NCBI GenBank assembly: GCA_004802725.1
Contig: SGPM01000018.1
Span: forward strand, 62,001-126,000
DNA from: Antrodiella citrinella
Taxonomy: Eukaryota; Basidiomycota; Agaricomycetes; Polyporales; Steccherinaceae
Reading direction: 5' to 3'
DNA length: 64,000 nucleotides
Part shown: in pieces, positions 1 through 11,942 of the stretch
How the letters are laid out: each line of letters begins with the position of its first letter
Position numbering within the stretch: position 1 is the stretch's first letter
Program-made: the position numbers and the translations under genes
The notes under the pieces: model-generated
Told to the model about the DNA's origin: nothing
Databases searched by the model: none
Seen by the model: the letters and a program-made list of their open reading frames with translations, nothing else

Positions 1-282
1 GAGAACTCTCGATGTCTTCGATAGAAGGCGCGACGAAGTATCGAACCTGCTCATCGACGAGACGGTATTTGGCCTTTCCCTTCACCACATGCTTTCCAGG
101 TGCACCTGTGCGAGGACCACCTGGCAAGAAAGCTTGCCGCGTCCCTACGAAGAACACCGCTGTCAGTTTAGTAACATTCTTGAGTGAACAAGCTGCTTAC
201 CCTTATAAAAGTCCTTGTTACCCTGTTTTGGTGTCAGAGCTTTGCGCGACGCCTTGGAAAGGCGAACGAGAGTAGGTAACAT
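1..282 (-). CDS. MRPL27: Mitochondrial large-subunit ribosomal protein mL41 (yeast MRPL27 family), 3' part cut by window edge
   Basis: Structural protein of the mitochondrial 54S ribosomal subunit. On the minus strand an ATG at 282 opens exon 1 (282-201); a 56 nt intron (200-145, GTAAGC...GTAG) joins in frame to exon 2, which runs off the window at 1. The spliced product has a short basic N-terminus followed by TPKQGNKDFYKGTRQ, which I recognise as the family signature (family form TTKQGNKNFYKGTR), then a basic Gly/Pro stretch and the VRYFVAP block, equivalent to VRTYVVP of the yeast protein. The C-terminus is missing because of the window border, not because of a break. The identity rests on these two motifs and the correct intron phase. 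Confidence 0.85.
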
Positions 283-1009
283 GATGGTCGGACAATAAGT
301 GTAAGCGCCAGCAAATGGAAAGACAAATCCATGGCGTCTAAGTAATCAAGTCCGTGCAAATCTCTCAAGTCGATGGCTGATTTGTTCTTGCCGATTGCGA
401 TATTCCACTGGTATTGTCACCCATGATGCTCTACAGGAAGCATTCGCGAGTGTGTGTTTAAGACGTCCGACCCGAGCTTCGAGAAATTGGAACACCTCTG
501 TTTTCATTCGCTCTCAAAGGTACTCCGAGTCGCAAGTGAGTTTGGAGTCGTTCCATCCGACTTCCGTTGGTGCATTGATAACACTGTATGTTTCGTCTCC
601 TAGGCCAGTGAATGACAACATTGAATGCGGAAGTTTTTATTGCGTCGCGTTCGAGCAGATCCTACGCAATTCCGAATCCATTACAAGAGGTGACTACTGC
701 CCACAGATTCAGAATCTGCTGAGGGAGACCGTGATATCATGATCACGACACGATGCTGACTAAACTCTCTCAAATGGATCTCGTGCACCAACCTTGCCAA
801 CTCAGGCTGCATACCGTCAAATCATACGGAACAAATCACCAAAATTAGACTGGAGCCTTTCACCCCGACTCCTAAAAAGGATCCTGGATTCACGAGAGGT
901 CGTAAACCTAACCTCTCCCGCTCGGATCCTCCTCGCATTTCGCGCAGACGCTATATAAGTCGTGTCGTTTGAGACGTTCGAGCCCCAACTTTCCCTTACC
1001 TTGACCAAC
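283..1009. other. Intergenic region; TATA box of the dioxygenase gene
   Basis: Divergent promoter region between the mL41 gene (-) and the dioxygenase (+). A TATATAA stretch at 952-958 lies about 52 bp before the dioxygenase ATG and is the likely TATA box. An open frame at 395-742 has no recognisable domain and was not called. Confidence 0.6.
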
Positions 1010-2355
1010 ATGTCAGAAGAGCAGGGACCGAAGGAGCACAAAGCTATCCCCAATGGCATCAAGGCTCCGAGTCATCTCAACCTTCCGGTGAGTGCCCTGC
1101 TCGATACCAGGCATGACTGATGTTGACGGATCTCTACTTCACAGTACCCCGACAGCCCCGAGCTGATCACATCGAATCTGCAGAAGCTGATTGACCTCGT
1201 ACCGGACCCGTATGTCTCGCGCTTGTGCTACTGCTGTTCGATTCTAACATCATCTCGCTGTAGCCGCCACAAGTTCGTGTTCGAGCGGCTTATCGCGCAT
1301 ATGCATCAGTTCGTGAACGAGACAAGGTACGTCCATCTATATTTCGTCTACCGACATACCGTGAACACTCCTTTCAGCATCACTACTGAAGAATGGATGA
1401 ACACCATCCAATTCCTGACCAGAGTCGGTCAGACATGCACCCCTATCCGACAAGAGTTCATTCTGCTCTCTGATATCCTTGGTGTGTCCGCCCTCGTAGA
1501 CTCCTTGAACAACCCACCGGTCAAAGGCGCGACGGAAAGCAGCGTCCTCGGTCCTTTCTTCACAGAGGACGCCCCGGATGTCGCGCAAGGAGACTCCATC
1601 GCGTCGGAAGGAAGTGGGGAGTACATGTACGTGGAGGGGCGCGTGATATCCACGGACGGTACGCCAGTGGCCGGTGCTGTGATTGAGACTTGGGAGACGG
1701 ACGAGAATGGTACGCATCCACATCTATTTTTAGCCCTTGGACCGCTGACGAGCCAATATCTCATGGCCATGCCAGGCTTTTACGACACCCAGTACAGCAA
1801 CCGACAGGCTGCTGACTGCAGAGGGCGTCTGCGCAGTGATAAGGATGGCAAATATGGCTATCGGGCGGTCGTGCCAGTATGCTACCCAATCCCTGGAGAC
1901 GTGAGTGCGTCATCCCGATGCGTCTGAATGGCTCTAAACCTTCTCTCAGGGACCCGTCGGCGAGCTTCTCCTTAATCTGGGGAGACACAACATGCGTCCG
2001 AACCACCTGCATCTGATGGTCGACGCCCCTGGTTTCCGAAAGCTCGTTACTGCGTTATATCCGTCGGGAGATGAGTTCTTGGCCAGCGATGCAGTGTTCG
2101 GAGTGAAGAAGGACTTGGTCGTGGTGCGTCATACTTGACATGACACTGTTAAACCGAGATGCAAATCGTTCTCATGCTTGGGTCTAGAAACTGCAAGACG
2201 TCAATGACGACGCAGAGGCACGGAAGCGCGGTTTCCCTAAAGGCGGCTCGTTCAAGCTTCTCGAGTTTGACATCATACTTTCGCCTGAGGCGGAGGCTGA
2301 GGCGGCCCGGACAGCTTTTGCTGCAGAGCGAGCGCAGAAACTGGTTGCTTTGTAA
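1010..2355 (+). CDS. Intradiol ring-cleavage dioxygenase (hydroxyquinol/catechol 1,2-dioxygenase type)
   Basis: Probable cytosolic non-haem Fe(III) enzyme that opens hydroxyquinol or catechol rings between the two hydroxyls, a late step of lignin-derived aromatic breakdown. Seven exons: 1010-1087, 1145-1209, 1264-1326, 1378-1709, 1776-1900, 1950-2123, 2188-2355; total 1005 nt, 334 residues. The N-terminal helical dimerisation part carries the stretch ending in LSDILGVSALVDSLNNP, followed by SSVLGPFF. The four expected iron ligands are visible: Tyr182 in GFYDTQYS, Tyr in VVPVCYPIPGD, and the two His of MRPNHLHLMV. The length fits the hydroxyquinol dioxygenase branch better than bacterial catechol enzymes, but substrate choice is inference. 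It is convergent with the epoxide-hydrolase-like gene, only about 150 bp away. A TATA box lies 52 bp upstream. Confidence 0.93.
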
Positions 2356-2506
2356 AGCGGAAATAGTCGAACGGACTTTCTTGGAGGATGTACAATATGT
2401 ATACAAGGCTGGTCACGGTGACAGGCCAAACTGTAACCTTAAGGTGATGCAAAATCATATCTACCGTGCGTTTCTCTGAACGTCATCCTTGGAGGCATTG
2501 TTTGCT

Positions 2507-3838
2507 TCAATGGGAATACACCTGCTGCCTCGGTTCGTTATGAGACTTACCCACACTCACCTTCCTTAAGAACCGCGCAAAATGTTCCACCAAATCCTCA
2601 GGCTTCTCCTGCTGCACCCAATGGCCTGCCCCCTCGACAAGCACAAAGTCCTCATCAGCCATACTACTGCACACCTCATTCTTCATCTTCGTTGCCGCCC
2701 CGGGGTACTGATACACCCCCCAATCCCCTCTCCCAGACAAGTACATCGCAGGGACCTCGATCTTCCGCCCCGCAAACAACCCAGACTCGTCCGCCCACCG
2801 CGTGGTCCTCGCGCACCTGTACCTGTTCAGCCCACCCTGGAACCCAGTCCGCCCATACTCTGCCGTGATCACCTGCAGCTCGCTCTCGGGAAGCCAAGTG
2901 TTCTGCGCAACGGACTCGGCAGAGGGGACCTCCTCCGCAGCCACGTCGGCCATGGTCGCGGCTACGGGCATGATGTAGTAGTGCGGCATCTGCCCCGCTT
3001 CGGGGATGGTGATAGGACGGGGGTCGTTCGCAGTCCAGTCTGCGCTCTTCTGGTGGAAGTAGGCACGGAGGAAGGCGTGCAATCCCTGCGGGGCGTTCAG
3101 CATATCACCGTTCGCGTCGCGAGTGGTGTAGTAGGCGGTGTAGTGCTTGCGTGGCGGGTCCAAGTTCGCGAGGAACTGGTCGACCTTCACCCAAAATGGG
3201 ACTTGGCTACCTGGCGGGGGCGGGTTCGCAGCAACGTCGAAGGGGAGAGAAGGTGGGCCCGTGAAGGGTGCGCTCATGAGGATGACGGACTGGAATATGT
3301 CCGGACGTATAAGCGCAGCATGGCCAGCCACGGGTGACCCGAAGTCATGGCCAACGACGGCCGCGCACGTCTTGTGTCCCAGTGCAAACACCAGTGCGAC
3401 GATGTCGTAAGCAAGGCTGAACATTGAGTACGGAGAGATATCGTCGTCGTACGAGACGACTTTGTTCGGTTCGTTGAGGCTCGTCGTTCGCCCATACCCG
3501 CGGGAATCGGGCGCGACGACGTGGTATCCTAGCTTTGCTAGAGGCACCAAGACTTTGCGCCATGAGTAGCAAAGCTCTGGAAAGCCGTGAAGTAGAACGA
3601 GAAGAGGGGCTTTGGGATCGCCTGCAGAAAGATAATGCACATTCAGATCTTTAACTGGCAGGTGTTTAGATTCGACACCCTCAGGGAGATTCACAGGGGG
3701 AAGGACCACAGACATGCTGTATCCACCTGAGAATTCAGTAATGAGGGGAATGGTAGATGATAACGTACGCAGGAGTTCAGACCAACCGCTGGACTTGTGC
3801 GTCGTGGGTGCGTGAATCACTGAATGGCTTTCACTCAT
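2507..3838 (-). CDS. Alpha/beta-hydrolase, soluble epoxide hydrolase type
   Basis: Probable soluble hydrolase of the epoxide hydrolase family. The frame is open from an ATG at 3838 to a stop at 2507 (443 codons). Visible in order: LLHGFPE (oxyanion HGxP), the VGHDFG nucleophile elbow (Asp nucleophile), a cap region with a YY pair (TAYYTT), the acid in SGRGDWGV, and the base His in GAGHWVQQ. These match the catalytic set Asp-Asp-His of epoxide hydrolases. Start is uncertain: nt 3768-3727 looks like a 42 nt in-frame intron (GTACGT...TTCTCAG), and a second ATG at about 3716 (MSVVLPPVN) would give a standard N-terminus. The last residues after the FLRKV stretch may be read-through. The spliceosomal alternatives do not alter the catalytic core. 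Confidence 0.88.
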   Translation of the reverse strand: MSESHSVIHAPTTHKSSGWSELLRTLSSTIPLITEFSGGYSMSVVLPPVNLPEGVESKHLPVKDLNVHYLSAGDPKAPLLVLLHGFPELCYSWRKVLVPLAKLGYHVVAPDSRGYGRTTSLNEPNKVVSYDDDISPYSMFSLAYDIVALVFALGHKTCAAVVGHDFGSPVAGHAALIRPDIFQSVILMSAPFTGPPSLPFDVAANPPPPGSQVPFWVKVDQFLANLDPPRKHYTAYYTTRDANGDMLNAPQGLHAFLRAYFHQKSADWTANDPRPITIPEAGQMPHYYIMPVAATMADVAAEEVPSAESVAQNTWLPESELQVITAEYGRTGFQGGLNRYRCARTTRWADESGLFAGRKIEVPAMYLSGRGDWGVYQYPGAATKMKNEVCSSMADEDFVLVEGAGHWVQQEKPEDLVEHFARFLRKVSVGKSHNEPRQQVYSH

Positions 3839-3958
3839 ATATGACTGAGGACATCCTCGGCCGATGACCGAAGCAAGCAGCGGGTATGAGTCCGACTGTG
3901 TGAATGAGTGATGATCGATGATATTATGGACGCTGTAATGTACACTAAAACTCCCCCA

Positions 3959-4890
3959 TCACTTCCTCCTGGACGATGGGGCCGTTGTAGAGTACCGAGC
4001 GGAGCGTCGGGTCTGATACCACCTCTCGCAATCAGGCGTCCAGTATTTGAGATCAAGCCCACATCCTTGCCATTGAGCGGGCTTTGACCACCAGGACAAA
4101 TCCGGCAATCGTGAGCCAGTTTCTGAAGAGGGTGATGAGCTAAGTTTCATACGCCACATTGTGACTTACCTGAACCTAAAGTATCGCAGTACACACCGCA
4201 GATGAGCCAAAGCTCGGCCTCAGACAACGCATCGTCCCAAAGTTGTGTGCCATCGTTCGGATACTGAGGGACACCGCCACACTCCAGGCATCGAACGCCA
4301 GGTCGAGGGACAATCTCATCAAATGCGAAGTCGAAACTCACAGCGTCCAAAGCTAGACGCCATACAATCCGTACGTCAGCGACGTGCGAAGAACACGCGT
4401 CTTCCGAAAGAGCTTGTTCCTATCCCCGACATACGCCTGGAAATCAACGGAAGAAGGGGACTGAGCATAATGATAGTCTAAGCTGATGTCGCGCGATGAG
4501 GAGAAATTGTGATGCTTGGCCTCGGAGAGCGAAGGGCGGACAAGGAACGTATGGAAAGGTATACCACGCTTCAACAGTTCACGAATGACCTGGCGGAGAT
4601 CTGGACCCCATCCTTGACGAAGAATTTGCGTGCAGGAGACGGGATTGTCCGCCACCAACTGCCACGGTACATCCCCTGCCTGATCGGATTCGATGACATG
4701 GAACGGCGCAGAGAGCGCCCCAAACCGATCCAACGAGCGCTGCGTATATCGTCGAGTCGACACGGTAACCTCCTGCTGACAGGTACTGCAGCAGAGTATC
4801 ATCGGTTTGCACCCGTGTCCTCTTCGGAAGATGAACAAATCGACGCGCAAGGACTGATAAGTGTTCAGCCCAATTCCAATTGATAGACAT
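3959..4890 (-). pseudogene. Conserved hypothetical basidiomycete protein, reading frame apparently broken
   Basis: Reads on the minus strand from a probable ATG at 4890 (SINWNWAEHL) to a stop at 3959. Coding character is clear in three blocks: ARRFVHLPKRTRV near the start; DNPVSCTQILRQGWGPDLR through RGIPFHTF in the middle; and PRPGVRCLECGGVPQYPNDG with LKYWTPDCERWYQ at the end. The last two exons join through a clean intron ending at about 4112. The first and middle blocks lie in different frames with no good intron between them, and the middle and last blocks meet at 4350-4353, where LYGV is followed by TAG and the good frame resumes one base off (ALDAVSF). A 44 nt intron with a weak GTGTTC donor could bridge the second break. 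I do not know the function. Either a decaying gene or two sequence errors. Confidence 0.45.
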
Positions 4891-5679
4891 AGAGGAAAAT
4901 CCTAAAGCCGTGAACACAGCAGCAGGCTTGGGCTACCTCTCCCGTAGCATCATTCGGATATGAGCTGTCGACAACGCCGTATCGATAGCGTAGTATGGAG
5001 TCGAGGTGGTGTCCAGGACATCCCTGCGCGTCATCAGTGAGACGGCTAGGTTCACAGGTGTTTCAATACTTACGGGGTGCAAGATGGCCTGTTGACGACA
5101 CGTCGGGAGGGACTTCATCGTTCGCATCTGGGCTGGCGACATGGGGTGCATTGAGTGTTGGCTGCGCATCAACATACATTGGGGCTTCGGGTGTTGCGAT
5201 GGCCTTCCCAAGCCAGACGTCTCCGCAGATATCGACGGCGGGTGTGTGTTGAGGAGGTGGCTGGGATGGGCGGGATTCGGGGGGCGACGGCAACGTCCGC
5301 ACACGCGAGTCGGACATACTTCCCGATCAGGTGAGCGCCCCAACACAGGGGCCGTGCTCCGTCGTCGAGTGCCAGTCCCAAGGCTTGTCAGAGGGAATAC
5401 AATGAAGGTCAAAGCAGATGGCTGCGAACGAGAGGGTAAAGAGATTGCAAGAGAGGAGGAATCGAATGTGAAGAGATAAACAGCTAGCAAAGAGTGACAT
5501 CAAGAGAAATATGAACTGTGGATTACCACAGATCGTGAAGGGGTGTGGTAGAGCGAACGAATGACGGTGAGTCAAGGTGAACAAGCCTACTATCCTATCG
5601 ACTGTGATTGATTCAAAAGAGATTGTCAAATGGCCAGAAGACATTGCGTACACGTAGTTGAGTAGTTGAGACTTGGACC
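4891..5679. other. Region with an unassigned minus-strand ORF
   Basis: A minus-strand frame from an ATG at 5317 to about 5078 encodes a Pro/Ala-rich, low-complexity stretch (PSPPESRPSQPPPQH then ICGDVWLGKAI) and ends at a good intron donor (GTAAGT, 5074) with an acceptor about 50 nt on. I could not extend it to a recognisable protein in either direction, so no gene is called. The rest is the 3' flank of the membrane-protein gene. Confidence 0.3.
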
Positions 5680-6936
5680 TCAAACCGCTGGTCTTGGAGT
5701 TGATTTCCGTCCACGGTACGGGGGCGGCAAATCATAAGCTGCTTCCTCTAAGATGTCGTCAGTTGGCATCGGGGCGTTCAACTGGGGATGATTCGTCGTC
5801 CCGGACGTCTCGCCAGAACCCGCTGAGCCATTTGGATTTCCTGATCTTGTCTGTACCAAAAGACGGTGCTGTAAGGAAGCAGCCTGATTGTATTTGTTCT
5901 GTATGACCGCTGATCGTTCCGAAGCCTCGGTTGAAGTGCTGGTGGTGAACAGTTCAGGTGCCCCTAAGACGGCAGGGATGGAAGAGGCAGAGCCTACAGC
6001 CTGAGCTCGTTACTCTTTCTGGCGACGCCGCCACCAGAGTACGCCGACCAAGATCAATGCACTGACGGTCACGACAGCCACGACGATACCGACAATGATT
6101 GAGGTACGCCCGGACTTCGTTCCCGAGCTTGCCTGTGTGCTTTGTGAGGCGGTTGGAAGAGCACTTATCGGGGCAGCTGGATCGGACGTTGGATTCGGCG
6201 GTATACCAGCGCTTGCGCTCATCAGCACAGTACCGTTGTCCTGCCTCCTATTTGACCGTGAGCACAGTATCAAATACAAAGGTACTTGATGCAACTCACG
6301 AATAGACCAGATAATCGAACATCATGATTATGAGATTTCGAGCCGCGTGCGGAGACCCGTTCTGCAGAACGAAGGTGTGTAGGTCGTCGTTTCCTGAGAT
6401 GGAAGTATTCGAGTAAATACTGGTAGATATGTACTCGGCGACGTTCACAGACGAACCGATATAAGTCCCAACTTGTTCATTGTCGATGAAGAAGGTCATG
6501 TAGACGTCCGTTGAAATGACTGGCTCGATCGGTGCCAAAACGCAGAATACATAGAGTGCAGAACCTGAGCAACATACTGGGAGTGAGACCAGCATAGTAC
6601 AGGTTATAGATTCGTCAACATGACTGACCTCGGAATTGGAATGTAGCATTCAATACCGACCCTCCGAATGTGTAGGTGGAATCGTGCCAAGTGTCCATAA
6701 GAGCGATACCAGGGGGAGGGAGGCCTTGGCGGACATGGTATGCAGTCTTGTCCTTCTGACCACTGATCAATGGGAGAGTAGACGACGGACTGGCCTGTAT
6801 TTGGGTCCGGAAAATTGTCATCGACAGTGACGTTGACAAGGGTCGCTCGCGTAGACACTGCGAGCCAATTCCACAAGCCGTGCAGCAGTAGAATTAGACT
6901 TGAGCGGTACGTCACGAAGGACCGACGACGAGCCAT
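5680..6936 (-). CDS. Single-pass membrane protein with signal peptide and PPPY-type cytoplasmic tail; one-base frame break in exon 1
   Basis: Basidiomycete-type surface protein of unknown function. Exons (minus): 6936-6629, 6564-6300, 6247-6014, 5938-5680. An N-terminal hydrophobic segment (SSLILLLHGLWNWLAV) serves as signal peptide; the ectodomain has the pattern DPNTGQSVVYSPIDQW ... DTWHDSTYTFGGS ... GSALYVFCVL ... FFIDNEQVGTYIGS, then a Ser/Thr/Ala-rich stalk, a TM helix (SIIVGIVVAVVTVSALILVG) with WWRRRQK stop-transfer, and a tail ending in YDLPPPYRGR. Intron 3 (6013-5939, 75 nt, GTAACG...CACCAG) contains an in-frame TAA, so its removal is required to reach the tail. Exons total 1066 nt, one base too many; the frame moves at a G5 run (6712-6716, C5 on the coding strand), between the DCIPCPP block and the TWHDST block. 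A decayed paralogue lies just upstream. Confidence 0.7.
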
Positions 6937-7689
6937 GAGTTGGAAAGGAGTGTGAGGGAGTGTGGTACAGAACAGAGTGAGGTTACAGTACGGGTTGAGG
7001 GGGCATTGTTGCTTCAAATAAGATCAGAGATATTGGAAAATCGCAGAACACTCGTGCGGTGGCGAGTAACTTTGTTGGAAACGGGATGACACAGTCAAGG
7101 TTCAAAGTTTCTACAACGTACGTTCCCGAATTCTATCGAGAAGTGGTCACATGCATCAGGAGGCTGGGATAACCAAGAAGCGGCAAGACCTGAAGGACGT
7201 GTCTGTAAACACAAAAGACGTCACCCCCTTGAATGATAGATCACAGCGGCGCATACCAGCACCGCAAAAATCAGGTAGATCAACAACCTCGCCGGAGGGT
7301 AAGTGAGGGAGATCGATAGGAGAAAAAACCGGGGATGGAGAAATGGAAAGCGGGAAATGCGTTGTATCAACAAGGCAGACTTTGAACGACGAAGGGATTC
7401 CAGAATACAGCCCAGGCAGGAAATTTAGGGCAGGAAAGATTGTGTTCCGATGGGTAGATGATGGCAAGCCTGCTCTGCGTTTCATGGCTACAATAGAATG
7501 CCGGCAATACGGGAGTGGCGAATCATCGACCTTTCCTGGTAGCGTTGAGGGGTGCAACGTAGGTTGTCGCCTCGAATGTCTGGCCAGGGTTCGCCCAAAT
7601 CTCCTACTCCCATTTGTACAGTACTTGTACGTGCTCTGATTACCGATGACCGTTCCGCTGCGACGCTCGTGATACTCGTAGTGAGAGGT

Positions 7690-8080
7690 TTAGGTGCTCC
7701 CAAGACGTCCATAGCGCACTACGACAGGTCCATCGTCGAGAAAGAAGGGCATGTAGATGTCCGATGAGACGGGTGACTGGACCGGCCCATGGTGTAGTAC
7801 ACGTAGAGCGCAGAGTCTGCAAGACAGAGCTTGTGTGAGACAGGTTATGCAGACGGATGATACATTTCATACTGACCTTAGAGTTGACATGTGGCATTCA
7901 AGGTCGGTCATCCAAATGCGTAGGTAAAATCGTGCCAAGAACCGTTGAATGCTAGACCAGGAGGAGGCTTGACCGAACACTGTTGGCACCCCCAGCCTTC
8001 TTCCAGCGATCAACAGGACTAGACAGGACAGCTGACCATCCTGTGGTTGGGTCCAGGGACTTGTCGGTGACCTCCTTGTA
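7690..8080 (-). pseudogene. Decayed tandem copy of the adjacent single-pass membrane protein
   Basis: Minus-strand reading gives pieces that align in order with the 5680-6936 gene: DPTTGWSAVL with SSPVDRWKK (compare DPNTGQSVVYSPIDQW), then, in other frames, a stretch around 7900-7935 equivalent to the WHDSTY block, then after a conserved intron position (GGTCAGTATG...TCTTGCAG) DSALYVYYTM and SSDIYMPFFLDD (compare GSALYVFC and STDVYMTFFIDN). Frames change at least twice and stops interrupt each piece; no signal peptide or membrane segment can be joined on. It is therefore a dead duplicate, and its borders are only approximate. Confidence 0.65.
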
Positions 8081-8749
8081 TAGACAGAGGCATACTTACA
8101 TGCTGGACAAGATACATACATACCGCAGCTAGCTCTCCGTTGCCAACGCAAGTCTACTAGCATCCGGCGCACCACTTTTCCTTCGATCTTCACATGCACC
8201 TTGAGCTTCTGCAGCAAATCCGAGTGAGCCCTCCACTCATCGCCGCAACCCAATAGTAAATGCCCCAGTCCATTAACTACGCACAAAGACACAACCTAAA
8301 TATCAGCTACGCATCCAATTCAGAAGTCGATGCGTGCGCACCTCGTCGAAATCCCTCAGCCCGCCATCCGTTATGGTCATAACTGCCAGTTGCTCACTCG
8401 TGAAAGTGTTCCGAATGGGCCCAGACCACGACAAGCCGACAGGGAGAGACTCATTCCTCCTTCAAGCTTCACCGGTTCAAACGTTCAACTTCAAGTTGCG
8501 CACATTCCTACGGACCGAGTTCATTACGGTTGCGAACCAGATGGTTGAAGTCTTGAAGAAGAACCTCACTGACGGCGACCGCTTCGTGCAAAATGGAATG
8601 GGGAGTCTACCCAGTACTACTTACTAGTTGACTTGTGTACCAGTGCAGTCCACTCCCAGAGTATAACACTGATGCAATTGATTTTCCGGGGTATCCATCT
8701 TGAGGGTAGTATCCATACACGGTGCAGTCCGTCTTCACTGATGAATGGT
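8081..8749. other. Gene-free region with one unassigned plus-strand ORF
   Basis: A plus-strand frame at 8334-8627 (97 codons) has no domain I recognise and no intron signals. I see no gene here. Confidence 0.4.
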
Positions 8750-10865
8750 CTAAAACATCGTCTCTAACATACCGATATCATGCTCCTTCTTCAGCGGCGC
8801 CAAGTCCCCCACACCCTGGGACCACGGAACCTTTGAGGAGAGCCCGAGAGGGTATGTGGTCACGTCTTCTTTGCCCGACCAGTCAAAGTCAATCAGGAAC
8901 ACTTTGTGCTCCAGAGTAACAACAACATTCGGAGGACGTAAGCCCCCGTGGACAAGGTCCTGCGCATGCAACGTATCCAACGCCTTCCGTATGCTCGCCT
9001 TGACCTCAGCTGGGTACACGTCCCCTTTGAACCGCTTCTCCTGGATATATTCCATCACGATCATCTTCACCGGGCCTTCGTATAGTCCGTGCGACAAGAC
9101 CTCCTGGTAGCCATCCGTCATATCGTCTTCGCCATTGATGTCCCCGAAATAGTGCAATTGAGGAGCCATCCCTGCCGCAGCGAGTACCCTGTGCGCAGCG
9201 AGGCCATAGCGGCTGACAAATTTCACCACGACCGTCTCCCCAGACTTGAGCTCGGCCATGAACGTCACGTCCGCGCCCCTCACGTTCAACGTGCCAGTGT
9301 ACTCGAACGTCTGCTTTCCATGTTCGGGGTCTGTAAACGATGTCGGGTATGGAAAGAACCGAGGATGAGCGAGTCCAGGTTGCAAAGGAGGGATGTTCTG
9401 CCCTTCATCGACTGTATCATAGTACGAGCTGAGTTGGGCAAGGCATTGACGGAGGGATGTGAACACGCGTGCGAGGCGAAGCTGGCGTGACTCCTCAAAG
9501 ACCGACCGTTCCCCGATAGACAACATTTCCGTCAGTGGATGCACAATGAACTTGCTCGTCAAGACCGCACCAAATATGCAGAGCCAAGGTCCCGCGATGG
9601 AAATGATGAACGACGGACAGCAGCACCGGTCACGAATCACGGCAACCTACTCAGAGAGGTTGAGTCAATGACGAGACAACGAGGTCGAGGCGATGACTTA
9701 CATCTCGTTGCTTCCACCAATTCAGTAGAGAGAGCCCGCTCTGTCTGGTGACGTCGCAGCCGCCTTCACCGAGGGACCGTTTATGCTCGCTTAGCACCAG
9801 AGCAGCCGAACAGTTAGTGCGAGGTAGGGCCTTAAGGCCCACGCTATCTGCGGTCTGTTTTTCGTTCACCAAGACTTGCTTGAGGACACTGTTAAGTAAT
9901 CCCGTCAGCTGAGGACGTATCTGGTCGCTGAACACATGCTCATCGGTATGAACGGCAGCTGAGGTGGATGTGAGGTCGCGTATGAGGGAAACCACCGCCG
10001 GGTCGGGGACGAAGTTCGGGTTCGACACATCGCTAACGAATTTGCCAAAGACGGGATGGAATAGCTGGACGGGTGGTGCCAGAGTGACCACCGCAGGACC
10101 GCGGCCTCCTGAGGTCATCACAAAATAACCGTCGCAGATTGCGATATCGGGACGTTTTTGAATCTTGGCGTACTCCTTTGAGACTGCACGTTTGGATGGA
10201 GCTCTGGTACTATCCGTGTCTTTCACCAGACTGAGAAAGGCTGTGATTGTCGATAAGGTTGCCGACGTATGCGACCTGGGAGCTTTATATGCAAGAGAAA
10301 TGACGGCGTACCATCATAGTATATAGTGTGAACTTGCGGTAACTCGCCTGGTATGTCCACCTCTTCCTCCATCACCTCCTCTTCTTCCGTGGCTTCCTCT
10401 GCGGAAACGAGGAGATGTACATGCGACTTGTCTCCACCTGCACCGAGGACTTCGTTGATTGTGGCTGAGTTTGGCTAATCCTCTCCAATACTGCCAACAT
10501 CTTCTACAGCGGAGTGTTTGTTCCTGATACCCTTAGCTAAGAGATCAGTAACAGGCTGAAAATTGGACGGGCATGAGAAATGGTGTGTGGGCGCGCTGCA
10601 AGATGTGACGTACAGTGTAGAATTCGATTGAGGTGAGATCGACGCGGTACTTTTGCCAGCGATGTATTTCTTTCCGCATACGAGGAACCAAGGTCATCAA
10701 GGCGTGCTCCGTCTGTTCTTTGAGGATCTCGAAGCAACACACCCTGAACTTCGGGTTGCGGACACGATCAAACAGGACCCAGTTGATCTGGACAATTGGG
10801 GCGGGATCCGCGGGCCCATAGCTGCGTAAATGTTGCGAATTTGGCTGTCTAGACGGCGACGGCAT
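8750..10865 (-). CDS. FunK1-like fungal protein kinase, catalytic Asp codon reads Gly
   Basis: Large basidiomycete kinase-like protein. Exons (minus): 10865-10614, 10555-10531, 10464-10312, 10240-9702, 9646-8750; total 1866 nt, 621 residues. The N-terminal half is a FunK1-type leader (NWVLFDRV near the start, DKSHVHLLV, then RPDIAICDGYF). A hydrophobic stretch in the middle (FIISIAGPWLCIFGAVL) is usual for these proteins. The kinase lobe shows VVVKFVSRYG (Lys), VMEYIQEK (hinge), LVHGGLRPPNVV and LIDFDWSG. The catalytic loop normally reads HGDLRPPN; here codon 8944-8942 is GGC (Gly). The 66 nt segment 10530-10465 is treated as an intron (GTATCA...CTCAG); it contains an in-frame TAG at 10476-10478 and otherwise looks coding, so a nonsense change is the alternative. 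Substrate unknown. Confidence 0.75.
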
Positions 10866-10987
10866 AATGAAATCTGTAAGAACTTGAGGAGAGAGCGAGA
10901 GAGAGAGAATAAGAAGAGAGAATGTGTGTCACTGTGTGTGGTCGTGGTGACGCGCCGTCCATTTCAGGCACCGGGATATAGCCTTTA

Positions 10988-11795
10988 CACGGCAAGCATA
11001 GCGGAATAAAGCGCGATGCCAAAAGTGTGTATATCGTTTCATATTACTTTGTTTTGTTCATACTTATACGTACCGTAATAGGTGACTGATGACACATATT
11101 TGTGCCAAATATTCCCCGATGCCAAAGGTTGCCTTTGACATCGTGAAATAGCGACACGGAATCCTGGCTTCCGATCACAAAAAACATTGTGTGACAGGTT
11201 TCATTTCACATCCCTTTCTTCGGGCGGTGACGTAGGAGTATAGGCATGCTAAAGGCAAAATGTCACACTATGTGAAAGGAAACATTAGTCGTAGAGATAT
11301 GTCAGTGAAAGACATATAAGATAACATGAGAACAAATCAGTACGTAATGAAAGCCCGGACTCAGGTGAAAATGGATGTCAATGGAAAGATAAAGGTATAC
11401 AAAGTATGCCTGTCAAAGGTTTGTATGAAGTCACAAGTATATCAGACTTGCACTGGCAAATGTGACGAGCTCGAGTCATGCCCGATGGCTAGTTGCGGCC
11501 AGCACGTCGGCGAATCACGCGTAATCGCGCCCAATTGTGTGCGGTTGCAACCCAATCGCGACGAATGGCGTCGGGTTGCAACCAAATGCAGAAAGCGCGC
11601 GCCGGGTTGCAACCGAACGCAGAAAAAAGACGCGTCGGACCGCAACTGGGTGTAAAAAACACCGTCGGTCGCGACCGAGAGCGTCGCTGGAGTTGTAATC
11701 GGTCGCGAGCTGGACGTGTTGGAGTTGCGACCGATCGCGACCCAGGCGCGTCGGGCTGCGACCAAATGCGGACGAGGGCGCTCCGGCGCCTCCAG
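10988..11795 (+). repeat. Left inverted arm of the foldback element
   Basis: Reverse complement of the right arm. The first bases CACGGCAAGC mark the terminus; left of them the match stops. Confidence 0.88.
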
Positions 11796-11942
11796 TTGCT
11801 TTTGGNCCGCGGCGCGCTACACACGCCACAAGTGAAAAACATCAGTGCAAGTATTGGAAAACCATAGAAAGTGGTAAGATAGAATATGATACAGTAAATT
11901 ATGCAAATTTCCATTACAACATTGGTCCAAAAAACTGATGTT